The notes: generated by a model not told the origin, from the sequence alone. Counted from the stretch's first letter, positions 19,857-30,823 are shown. The stretch: 33,218 bases of DNA from a bacterium (GCA_029978085.1 JAPOJV010000021.1:1-33218), one strand, 5' to 3'. Numbers and translations are program-made.

Positions 19857-22069
19857 ATGCTGCACGCAGCGGATGGCGGGGCGGCCTGCGAGCGGCGGTC
19901 GCGATCGCCCGCCGTGATCTCGTGGAGTTCGTCCGCGACCGCCGCACGCTCTTTATCACTCTGCTCCTGCCGGTGGCCACCTATCCGATCCTGGCGCTCT
20001 CCACGGCGCTCGGCGTGCGGACGGCGGCGGTCGAGATCGAGGCCGAGCGGGCGCCCGTGCCGATCGTCGTGGTCGCGTCGGGCCGCGATGCCGCGGCCTT
20101 CGCGGCCCGCGTGGCCGCCGTCGATGCGAGCGTGACCGGCGCCGCCCGGCAGGAGTGGCCGGCATCACTGCGACTGGACGTGGTGCTGCCGGAGGAGGCG
20201 CGGCGGCGGGTGGATGCGGGCGAGGCCGATCTGTGGATCGAGACGCGGCCCCGAATCATCACCGACCTCGACAGTCGCGGCACGGTCGCGATCCCGGTGC
20301 GCTGGTCCGACAGACGGCCGTTGCCGCAGCAGGTGCGGAGTCAATTCGAGGTCGTGATGAAGGCGGTGGCGGCGGATGCACGCACGCGGCGGCTCGCAGC
20401 GGCCGGGCTCCCGGCCGACCTTCTCGAGCCACTGACACTGAGCTATGCCGCTACGAAACCCGGCGAGGCACCCGCGGCCCCGAAGCCGATCGCGCCGGTG
20501 GTGGCCGGCGGTGTGCTCGTGCTCCTGGCGGTGCTGACGCTCACCGGCGCCTTTTACCCCGCCATCGATGCGATCGCCGGCGAGAAGGAGCGGGGAACGA
20601 TCGAGACGCTATTGATCGCCCCGTGCGCCCCCCGCGACATCGTGTTCGGCAAATTTCTCGCGGTGTTCGCCGTCACGGTGGCCACGCTGGTGGTGAACGT
20701 GCTTTCCATCTGCGCGACCGGCGCCGTGGCGGGCCGGTTCCTCCCGCAGGGGCTGAGCCTGGGCCTCCCGGCCGGCGGCCTGCCGATCGTCGTAAGCGTG
20801 CTCGCGTTCGTGGGCCTGGCGGCGCTCTCGGCCGCGACGTGCCTCGCCGTCACCACCGCGGCCAAGAGCGGCAAGGAGGCGCAGAACACGCTCACGCCGG
20901 TGATCCTGCTGGTGAGTGCCTTGGCCGGCACGGCGCTGCTGCCCGGCATGCAGGCCGCGAGTCCGATCGCCGCGGTGCCGTTCGCCGGGCAGGTGCTCGT
21001 CGGCCGTGCCGCCTTCGATCTCGCCGACGGGGCCGCAGGTTCGTCGCTCGCGGTGCTGGCGGGCCTCGCGGTCACGCTGGTGTCGTCATGCCTGCTCACC
21101 GGCCTGCTGCTCGCGCTCACGTCGCTGATGCTCACCGACGAAGACATCCTCTTTCGCGGCCCCGACGTGGCCGCGTCGGGGCTGGCCCGACCCGGCCGCC
21201 GAGACCGACCCACGGTGGTCGAAGGGATCGTGCCGCTCGTCGGCGGCCTGGCCGCGCTCTGGTATGCCCAGGGCCTCACGCCCGACGACCTCGCCCTGGC
21301 GATCCCGCTGCAGCAGGTGCTCACGGTACTGGGGCCGCTCATGCTGGCCGTGTGGTGGCAGCGGGTGAACCTCGTGCGGACGTTCTCGCTCCGCTGGCCG
21401 TGGGGGCTGCCGCTCGGCGCGGGCACGCCCGTCGGCCGCGTCGTCGCGTCGGTGGGAGGCGCGGCGCTCGTGGGGGCCGGCATGTTCGGCCTCGGCGCCG
21501 CAGCCCTCCTGGCCGTGAAGGGCACGAGCCTGTCGGTCGAGGCCGAGGACCTCAACCGCCGACTGCTCGACCTCATGCTGCAGCGGCCGACCTGGCTGGC
21601 ATGGTGCCTCATGGCCCTCGTGCCCGCGGTGTGCGAGGAGTTCTTGTTTCGCGGCTGGGTGCTGGCCGCGTTCACGGGCGGAGGTCGTTCGCTGCGGCGA
21701 GTGACTGCCGCGGTCGTAGCGCAGGCGGCCTGCTTCGCCGTGTTTCATCTGCTGCCCGAGCGGATGCCGCAGACGTTCGCCCTCGGTCTCGCGCTCGGCG
21801 CGATGACGGTGGCCACGCACAGCATCCTGCCGGCGATCGTCTGCCATCTGGTGCACAATAGCCTGCCGCTCGTGCTCGTCATGCTCGCCGGCGGCCGCAC
21901 GGCCCTGGCGCGGGCGGTCGAGTCGGCAGGCGCGAGCGATGGCGTGACGACCATTCCGCCCTGGGCGGTGGTGGCCGCGGTGATCAGCACGGCCTGCGGC
22001 ATCGCCCTGCTCGCCGCGGGCACACGGGCCGCACGCGATGCAGGGCAGTCACGGAGCGACGAACGATGA
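19853..22069 (+). CDS. ABC-2 permease (NatB-like) fused to C-terminal CPBP intramembrane protease
   Basis: AGEKERGTIETLLIAPCAPRDIVFGKFLA permease motif and VPAVCEEFLFRGWVLAAF CPBP motif in one ORF; ATGA overlap with the ATPase gene. Confidence 0.88.
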   Translation: MNAARSGWRGGLRAAVAIARRDLVEFVRDRRTLFITLLLPVATYPILALSTALGVRTAAVEIEAERAPVPIVVVASGRDAAAFAARVAAVDASVTGAARQEWPASLRLDVVLPEEARRRVDAGEADLWIETRPRIITDLDSRGTVAIPVRWSDRRPLPQQVRSQFEVVMKAVAADARTRRLAAAGLPADLLEPLTLSYAATKPGEAPAAPKPIAPVVAGGVLVLLAVLTLTGAFYPAIDAIAGEKERGTIETLLIAPCAPRDIVFGKFLAVFAVTVATLVVNVLSICATGAVAGRFLPQGLSLGLPAGGLPIVVSVLAFVGLAALSAATCLAVTTAAKSGKEAQNTLTPVILLVSALAGTALLPGMQAASPIAAVPFAGQVLVGRAAFDLADGAAGSSLAVLAGLAVTLVSSCLLTGLLLALTSLMLTDEDILFRGPDVAASGLARPGRRDRPTVVEGIVPLVGGLAALWYAQGLTPDDLALAIPLQQVLTVLGPLMLAVWWQRVNLVRTFSLRWPWGLPLGAGTPVGRVVASVGGAALVGAGMFGLGAAALLAVKGTSLSVEAEDLNRRLLDLMLQRPTWLAWCLMALVPAVCEEFLFRGWVLAAFTGGGRSLRRVTAAVVAQAACFAVFHLLPERMPQTFALGLALGAMTVATHSILPAIVCHLVHNSLPLVLVMLAGGRTALARAVESAGASDGVTTIPPWAVVAAVISTACGIALLAAGTRAARDAGQSRSDER

Positions 22070-23193
22070 TGCAGCGACAGGGATCGAGAGCGGCCTGGAC
22101 CGTGGGACTCCTCGTGGCTGCCACCGCCGCGTGGGCTGACGAGCCGGCACCGGTCGCCCCGGAGCCGGCCGCCGCCGCGGGCCCAGCGGAGGTGCAGCGG
22201 CTGCGGGTGGGCGTGATGCCGATCGCCTCCGCGGTGGACTGGACCGGCGATCAACCCGTCGGCGTGATGATCGACATCTGGGAAAACCTGGCGGGCCGGC
22301 TGGGCGTGGAGACCGAATTCGTTCGCGTGGATGCGTTCCCTGCGCTGATCGAGCTGGCAACCTCCGGCACGGCCGACGTGGCGCTCGGGCCGATCGCGAT
22401 CACCGAGGACCGGGAGCGGGTGCTCGATCTCACCCACTCGATCTTCCACTCCGGATTGCGGGTCGCCGTCCGCCAGCGGAACGAGACGGGCTTCCTGGCC
22501 GCGGTGCGGTCGATGCTCTCATGGCAGCTCCTGGAACTCGTCGGCATCGTGGTTGCCCTCGCCCTGATCTCGGGCCACCTCCTGTGGTGGTTCGAACGCG
22601 GCCGCAACGACCATTCGTTTCCGACGGCCTATCCACGGGGCGTCGGAGAGGCGCTCTGGTGGATCATGTCCACGATCATGACCGGCGGCTGCGACGACAA
22701 GCACGTCGACAGCCTGCTCGGCCGGGGCATCGCCTTTGCCTGGATGGTCGGTGGCATCAGCCTTATCGCCGCCTTCACGAGCGTGCTCACCGCGACGATG
22801 ACGGCCGACCGCGTGACGGGCACGATTCACGGCCCGCGGGATCTCGCCGGCCGGGTCGTCGGCGTGCAGGCCGCGGCCGTGACCGGGCCGGTCGTGCGGC
22901 AGCGCGGAGCCATCCCCCAAGAGTTTCCCTCGATCAATGCCGCACTCGATGCGCTCGCGCTCGGCATGGTCGAGGCCGTCGTCTCGGAGAACCAGCAGCT
23001 GATGTTCCTCGTGTCGCAGGCGAGCCGGAATTCGCTCCGCCTCGTGGGGCCGGTCTTCGAGTCGTTCGACTATGGCCTCGGCCTCCCCCCGGGCAGCCCG
23101 CTCCGCGAGCCGCTCAACACGGCGATCCTGCGGATGCGGGAAGACGGCAGCCTCGGGCGATTCATCGAAGAGTGGTTCGGCAAGCACGAATGA
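22066..23193 (+). CDS. Prokaryotic ionotropic-glutamate-receptor-like channel (periplasmic-binding S1/S2 domains split by M1-P-M3 pore)
   Basis: Signal peptide; LRVGVMPIAS..ALGPIAITEDRERVLDLTHSIFHSGLRVAV (S1), TM WQLLELVGIVVALALISGHLLWWFERG, pore GEALWWIMSTIMTGGCDD, TM GRGIAFAWMVGGISLIAAFTSVLTATM, then S2 to the end; ATGA overlap with the upstream gene. Confidence 0.85.
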   Translation: MMQRQGSRAAWTVGLLVAATAAWADEPAPVAPEPAAAAGPAEVQRLRVGVMPIASAVDWTGDQPVGVMIDIWENLAGRLGVETEFVRVDAFPALIELATSGTADVALGPIAITEDRERVLDLTHSIFHSGLRVAVRQRNETGFLAAVRSMLSWQLLELVGIVVALALISGHLLWWFERGRNDHSFPTAYPRGVGEALWWIMSTIMTGGCDDKHVDSLLGRGIAFAWMVGGISLIAAFTSVLTATMTADRVTGTIHGPRDLAGRVVGVQAAAVTGPVVRQRGAIPQEFPSINAALDALALGMVEAVVSENQQLMFLVSQASRNSLRLVGPVFESFDYGLGLPPGSPLREPLNTAILRMREDGSLGRFIEEWFGKHE

Positions 23194-23220
23194 CGGGTCG
23201 ACCTCCTGTGGTGAGAGCTC

Positions 23221-23354
23221 GGGGCTGCCCATGCCCCGAGAGCCGGACGCTCGCTTCGGACATCCTGTCCTTCGCTCGCTCGGATGCCGCCTTCGCTTCG
23301 GCATCCTGCCTGCGCTCGGCGGCATACGCCGGCTCTCGGGGCATGGGCAGCCCC
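23221..23354. repeat. 134-bp element with 26-bp perfect terminal inverted repeats and nested internal hairpins
   Basis: ggggctgcccatgccccgagagccgg (23221-23246) is the exact reverse complement of ccggctctcggggcatgggcagcccc (23329-23354); inner ggatgccg/cggcatcc. Confidence 0.9.
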
Positions 23355-23375
23355 TCACGGGCGTATTTGAGAGCT

Positions 23376-23457
23376 GTAGGCCCGTTGCTCCGCAACGGGC
23401 TGCAAGTAGCCCGGTCACGCCGTGACCGGTGAAGCAGCCTGTCACGGCGTGACAGGC
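23376..23457. repeat. GTAG-REP locus C: three hairpins (GCCCGTTGC-TCC-GCAACGGGC; CCGGTCAC-GCC-GTGACCGG; GCCTGTCAC-GGC-GTGACAGGC)
   Basis: Hairpins at 23380-23400, 23411-23429 and 23437-23457; GTAG at 23376 and 23406. Confidence 0.85.
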
Positions 23458-23482
23458 CCACGGGAAGGCATCGCGATCCGCG

Positions 23483-24046
23483 TCAGGCGATGCCCTGGGC
23501 CTTCATGTCGGCGAGCTCGGCTTCGGTCGGCGTCACCATCGTGCCGAAGAGCCAGTCGCCGACGAGCAGGAACACGTTGAAGTTCTTGTCGGGATGGCGG
23601 TGATGGAGGAAGTGGTGCTGGGCGAGCTTCTTGAAGAGGGGCCACTGCGAAAAGAATGAGCCCCGCGGCTTGTGCATCTCCAGGTGCACCAGGTTCCACG
23701 TGAGATGGTGGAGGCAGACGACGACTGGAAACGTGAGGGCGCCGACGTACGAAAACGGTGCGAGCAGGAGGGTGATCGGCAGCGACTCGACGAGCCCCTC
23801 CAGGACGTTGAGCCGGATCCCACGGTCTTCACCGTGCGGCACCGGCTCGTCGTGAAACTCCTTGAGGTACTGCCGGTGATGCTCGATCGCATGGCTCGTG
23901 AACATCCGCTGCCTGGCCCGCAGATTTTTGAGAAAGGAGAGTCGCGGCCGCTTGTGCATCATGCGGGCATGCACCTGATGCTCGACGATCGACATCACGA
24001 TCGAGAGCACGACGAACCAGGCGACGATCTGCAGAGCCAGAGGCAT
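23483..24046 (-). CDS. Fatty acid hydroxylase/sterol desaturase-like membrane protein
   Basis: Histidine clusters (EHQVHARMMH, HAIEHH, LHHLTWNLVHLEMH, HHFLHHRHPDKNFNVFLLVGDWLFGT) among TM segments. Confidence 0.75.
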   Translation of the reverse strand: MPLALQIVAWFVVLSIVMSIVEHQVHARMMHKRPRLSFLKNLRARQRMFTSHAIEHHRQYLKEFHDEPVPHGEDRGIRLNVLEGLVESLPITLLLAPFSYVGALTFPVVVCLHHLTWNLVHLEMHKPRGSFFSQWPLFKKLAQHHFLHHRHPDKNFNVFLLVGDWLFGTMVTPTEAELADMKAQGIA

Positions 24047-24197
24047 GGGGGAGCACCTCGAGGGTGGGGCGAGCCGGACGTCAGGGGGCGGGGTCGACCC
24101 CTGCGGATCGTCAGGGAAGGGTGTACCAGAATGAGCCGTCCGCGTCGGGGCCAGTTTTCAGGGCATTTTGTGGCGAAGAACCTCACGTCCGGCGTCG

Positions 24198-24226
24198 TTG
24201 ACGCCCTCCGCCCCCGAACGTAGATT
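24198..24226 (+). promoter_or_regulatory. Candidate sigma70-type promoter for ppdK: TTGACG-N17-TAGATT
   Basis: Hexamers at 24198-24203 and 24221-24226 with exact 17-nt spacing, 64 nt before the ATG. Confidence 0.5.
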
Positions 24227-24290
24227 CTGGCTGGTTTCCCGCAGAAAAGCGGTCCTTCCCGTTCCCCTTTCGAAAGGCATCGTCCCGCAC

Positions 24291-27080
<2,790 letters not shown>

Positions 27081-27082
27081 AC

Positions 27083-27124
27083 ACACGCCCGCGGGGCGCC
27101 ACTCATGGCGCTCCGCGGGCGTGT
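27083..27124 (+). terminator. 18-bp stem-loop just after ppdK
   Basis: acacgcccgcggggcgcc-actcat-ggcgctccgcgggcgtgt, one G-U pair, 2 nt after the stop; no T-tract follows. Confidence 0.6.
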
Positions 27125-27161
27125 CGGTAGGGTGACCGAATGGGCGTCGAGTGATACGGAA

Positions 27162-27505
27162 CCGCATTGGTTCGGCCGGCGGTGACGTGCTCGCCGCCGG
27201 CGGATTAAACCCCTTCGGGGCACCTTCGGTGTGACGTCGCGTGCTCAACTGATGTGGTCCGCCAACTCTGGCAGTCAAAATTCACCGGACGGCTGCGCGG
27301 CGTCCCCGACCGACCTCCTGTGGCCCGGTCACGCCGTGACCGGAATGCCTGTCACGGCGTGACAGGACCACGGGAGGACGGTCGGCGAGACCGGAGGAGG
27401 AGCGCAGGGATATCCGTAGCTATGTGCGTGCCACCGGGTACACGGGTGGCGGGAGGAATCCCGTAGCGACGACGGAGCGTCTTGCCGCCGGCCGAACCAA
27501 TGCGG
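27162..27505. repeat. Non-coding segment bounded by perfect 21-bp inverted repeats
   Basis: ccgcattggttcggccggcgg (27162-27182) is the exact reverse complement of ccgccggccgaaccaatgcgg (27485-27505). Confidence 0.9.
27306..27385. repeat. REP locus D: symmetrical doublet (GTGG/CCAC variant heads) with CCGGTCAC-GCC-GTGACCGG and CCTGTCAC-GGC-GTGACAGG
   Basis: Outer arms 27306-27323 / 27368-27385 match at 16 of 18 positions; hairpins at 27325-27343 and 27348-27366. Confidence 0.85.
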
Positions 27506-27557
27506 CCGGGCTTCCTGACCCACCCCACCGCGTCGCCCTGCCGGTACACTCCGCCTC

Positions 27558-28970
27558 ATGGAGCTGACCCCTGAAGCGCAGCGGCTGGCGGTGATCGTCG
27601 GGGTCGTCGTCGTGCTCTGGTTCACCGAGAGCTTGCCGCTGGCGGTGACGGCGCTGCTCGGGGCGGTGGCCTGCGTGGTGTGTGGCGTGGCGCCGGCGAA
27701 GGAGGTGTTTCGGCCGTTCGCCGATCCGCTGATCTTTCTCTTTATCGGATCGTTTTTGCTGGCGGAGGCGATCCGGCTGCATCGGCTCGACCGGCGGCTG
27801 GCATTCGCCGTGCTCGCGGTGCCCTGGGTCGGGGAGCGGCCCGTGCGAATCCTAGCGGCGGTGGCCGTCGTGTCGATGGTCATCAGCGCCTTCATTTCCA
27901 ATACGGTCACGGCGGCGATGATGCTGGCGATCGTGTCGGGGATTTTGGCGGCGGTCGAGGAGGCGGCTGGAGAGGAGCGGCGGCCGGCGTCCGGCTTCGC
28001 GACGGGGCTGTTTCTGTGCATCGCGTTCGCGGCGTCGATCGGCGGTCTGGCCACGCCGATCGGCACGCCCACGAACCTGATCGGTCTGGGATTCATTCGT
28101 GATCAGCTCGGGGTCGCCGTGTCGTTTCCCGGCTGGTGCGCCGTCAGTCTGCCCACGGTGGCGATCCTGGGAGCGATCCTCGTCGCCGTGCTCGCACGGT
28201 TGTTTCCGGCCGGCGTCGAGCGGCTCGATGGCGTGACGGCCTTCGTGCGGACGGAGCGGCGGCGGCTCGGGGCGTGGACGACCGGGCAGCGATCGACGGC
28301 ACTGGCGTTCGCGATCACCGTGGTGCTCTGGGTGGTGCCCGGGCTCGTGCTCGTGGCCGTCGGGCCCGATCATCCGGTGAGCGAATGGCTCCGGGCTCGG
28401 CTGCCCGAGGGGGTGGCGGCGCTCATCGGGGCGATTCTGCTGTTCCTGTTGCCGGGCGACCGACGGCTGGATGGCCGCAGATCGCGGGCCGTGGTCTGGA
28501 GCGAGGCGCGGATCGACTGGGACATCGTGCTGCTCTACGGCGGCGGGCTTGCGCTCGGCGAACTCTGCTTCTCGACAGGTCTGGCCGCGGCCGCGGGCCA
28601 GGGGATCACCGGCTGGATTCCGCACGGCCCCTGGGCGGGCACCGTGCTGGTGGCGGTGGCGGCCGTCGTCGCGGTGGTGACGAGCGAGTTCACGAGCAAC
28701 GTGGCCAGCGCCACGATGGTGGTGCCGATCGTGATCGCCCTCGGTCAGGCCGTGGACGCCGAGCCGGCTGCGGCGGCGCTGGCGGCTACGTTCGCGGCCA
28801 GCCTCGGCTTCATGATGCCGGTCAGCTCACCCTGCAACGCGATCGTCTACGGCTCGGGCCGGATTCCGCTACGGGCGATGATGGCGGCCGGAGCGATTCT
28901 CGACGTGATCGGCGTCGTCGTGATCGCCACGATCGTGCTCGCCGTCACGAGCCTCTGGGGACCGCCCTAA
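27558..28970 (+). CDS. SLC13/DASS-family anion:sodium symporter
   Basis: Duplicated SNT/SNV motifs (SAFISNTVTAAMMLAI; TSEFTSNVASATMVVPI), ATPIGTPTNLIGLGFI, polytopic. Confidence 0.85.
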   Translation: MELTPEAQRLAVIVGVVVVLWFTESLPLAVTALLGAVACVVCGVAPAKEVFRPFADPLIFLFIGSFLLAEAIRLHRLDRRLAFAVLAVPWVGERPVRILAAVAVVSMVISAFISNTVTAAMMLAIVSGILAAVEEAAGEERRPASGFATGLFLCIAFAASIGGLATPIGTPTNLIGLGFIRDQLGVAVSFPGWCAVSLPTVAILGAILVAVLARLFPAGVERLDGVTAFVRTERRRLGAWTTGQRSTALAFAITVVLWVVPGLVLVAVGPDHPVSEWLRARLPEGVAALIGAILLFLLPGDRRLDGRRSRAVVWSEARIDWDIVLLYGGGLALGELCFSTGLAAAAGQGITGWIPHGPWAGTVLVAVAAVVAVVTSEFTSNVASATMVVPIVIALGQAVDAEPAAAALAATFAASLGFMMPVSSPCNAIVYGSGRIPLRAMMAAGAILDVIGVVVIATIVLAVTSLWGPP

Positions 28971-29365
28971 AAACCGCCCTCGATCATTGCGCCGCACTGG
29001 TGGCACCGCGGGATGGCGATCGGCCGCGGAGTGGGCATCTGGCCATCGGCGCACAGCCCATGCAGCCGCGGGAAGCATGGGGGCAACTGGGCGCAGCCGC
29101 GGTTCCACGGGCAGAGCATGCCGAGCTGCCCGCACGGATTGGCCTGGAAGATCCGGTTTCCGTGGTGCATCGGCGGGCAGCTCATGCCGTTGACGTTGCC
29201 ATGCCAGGGCGGCGCCTGCTGGCTGCGGCAGTTGCAGTCGCCCGCGGCCGGCCCCGCGTCGTCCATCACGATGGTCGTCTCCTGGGCATGCGACTCCCGA
29301 AGCGCTGGGAGCGCGCCGCACGCGGCGATGATGAACGCGGCGAAAGCGAAGCGGAGATGGATCAC
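28967..29365 (-). CDS. Secreted cysteine-rich small protein
   Basis: GTG start at 29365, signal peptide IHLRFAFAAFIIAACGALPALRESHAQ, then many Cys incl. DCNC, CGQLGMLCPWNRGCAQLPPC, CHQCG. Confidence 0.6.
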   Translation of the reverse strand: MIHLRFAFAAFIIAACGALPALRESHAQETTIVMDDAGPAAGDCNCRSQQAPPWHGNVNGMSCPPMHHGNRIFQANPCGQLGMLCPWNRGCAQLPPCFPRLHGLCADGQMPTPRPIAIPRCHQCGAMIEGGF

Positions 29366-29588
29366 CGGAGGACTCCTCGGGGTATAGGCTGCGGGCGTTG
29401 CCAGCCAGAGAGAAGTGTCGGCGGTCCGATGGCTCCGCGGTGAGCGGTCGCACCGAAGGGTCCGGATGTGCGGGTGGGTGAAGCTGGATGGGCATCCGGC
29501 CGCGGCAACGCGGCGGGAGGCTGCCGTTCGGGCAGGGTGTGCCGTACGATTGCGGTTCCTCCCGCTTTCCACCACAGGTTTCGCCACC

Positions 29589-30809
29589 GTGAACCCCATC
29601 GAGATTCGGTCCGGCCACGACGAGCCACTCCTCTTCGAGCCCGAGTCGGGCACCGAGGTGGTGGAGTGCGCCGGCCCGGACGGGGTTTCGGGCCCGGCCG
29701 CCCGTGAGGTGGTGCGGGCGGCGGTTACAGCGCCTGCGGACGGACCGCCGCTCGATGCGCATGTCGTGCCGGGCGATCGGGCGGTGGTGGCCGTGGTCGG
29801 GGCGGTGCCGGAGGCCGACGCCGTGCTGGCGGCGATCACCGACCGGCTGCGCACCGCCGGCGTCGAGGCAGCCGACACGAAGGCCCTGTTCGCCGAGCCG
29901 CTCGAGCCGCTGCGGCCGCGGGCCGCGCTGGCGACGGCGACCGCCGAGGGCTTCGGTGAGGTGGCCATGTTCGATCCGGCGAACGACGCGGCCACCGCCT
30001 ACCTCGTCGCGGACGAATCCGGCAATCCGCTCTATCTCGCTCGCGGGCTCGTCGATGCCGACGTCGTCGTCGCGGTCGGCACATGGGGCTGGAATGCGGC
30101 GCTCGGCGGTCGCTCGCTCGAGGGAGAGCTCTGGCCGACGTTCGGCAGGAGGCAGTGTCGGCTCGACCTCGTGCGGTCGCTCGCCCGCCGTGGTCGGCAC
30201 GCGCTCGCCGACTGGCGGACGGGGATGCAGGAGATCACCTGGCAGTTGGGGGTCTGTGCCAGTCTGCGGCTCGTGCCGGGCCGGCAGGGCACGCTGCATG
30301 CGGCATTTTTCGGACTTCCCGATTCGGCCGCCCGGCAGGCACGGGCGGCGGCGGCGGCCTGGTGCCCGCAGATCGACGACCCGGTCGAACTGTCGATCGC
30401 CTCGCTCTCCGATCCGCACGCTGATTTCGGATGCATCACGCGGGCGGTCGCGGCGGCGGGGCGAGTAACCCAGCCCGGCGGCACGATCTGCGTGGTCAGC
30501 CGCGTGACCGAAGGTCCGGGCGTGATCTTCCTGCGCTGGCGGCAGGGCGCGCCGCTCGAGCAACTCGTCCACGAGGCGGTGGCCACGGGCGACCCGGCGC
30601 TGATCGCCGATGCCCTGCAGACGCGGCTCTTCGCGCGGGCCCTCGGTGAGCGGCGACTCGTGCTGCTTTCCGACATCGACGAGGCCACGGTGGAGGAACT
30701 GTCGTTCGGTCACGCCGCGACCGCCGACGTCGTCGATCGGCTCGCTCACCGGGCGGACAGTATCGCCGTGCTGCACGAGGCCGATCTGATGCTCCCCAAC
30801 GCGGGGTGA
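29589..30809 (+). CDS. LarA-like (DUF2088, lactate racemase-type) domain protein
   Basis: GDRAVVAVVGAVPEADAVLAAITDRLRTAGV and overall layout resemble the LarA/DUF2088 fold; GTG start at 29589. Confidence 0.55.
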   Translation: MNPIEIRSGHDEPLLFEPESGTEVVECAGPDGVSGPAAREVVRAAVTAPADGPPLDAHVVPGDRAVVAVVGAVPEADAVLAAITDRLRTAGVEAADTKALFAEPLEPLRPRAALATATAEGFGEVAMFDPANDAATAYLVADESGNPLYLARGLVDADVVVAVGTWGWNAALGGRSLEGELWPTFGRRQCRLDLVRSLARRGRHALADWRTGMQEITWQLGVCASLRLVPGRQGTLHAAFFGLPDSAARQARAAAAAWCPQIDDPVELSIASLSDPHADFGCITRAVAAAGRVTQPGGTICVVSRVTEGPGVIFLRWRQGAPLEQLVHEAVATGDPALIADALQTRLFARALGERRLVLLSDIDEATVEELSFGHAATADVVDRLAHRADSIAVLHEADLMLPNAG

Positions 30810-30823
30810 GACCGTTGCGCGGC

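Noticed and set aside
20155-21861. 568-aa plus-strand ORF within the permease-CPBP gene
   Set aside because: Out-of-frame, Arg/Gly/Ala-rich, no recognisable motifs
23212-23375. TGAGAGCT pair as a clean transposon target-site duplication
   Set aside because: The right copy is 13 bp outside the inverted-repeat end while the left is 1 bp away, so it is only suggestive
23072-23425. 117-aa ORF spanning the end of the channel gene and palindromic repeats
   Set aside because: Out of frame with the channel and built from repeat sequence
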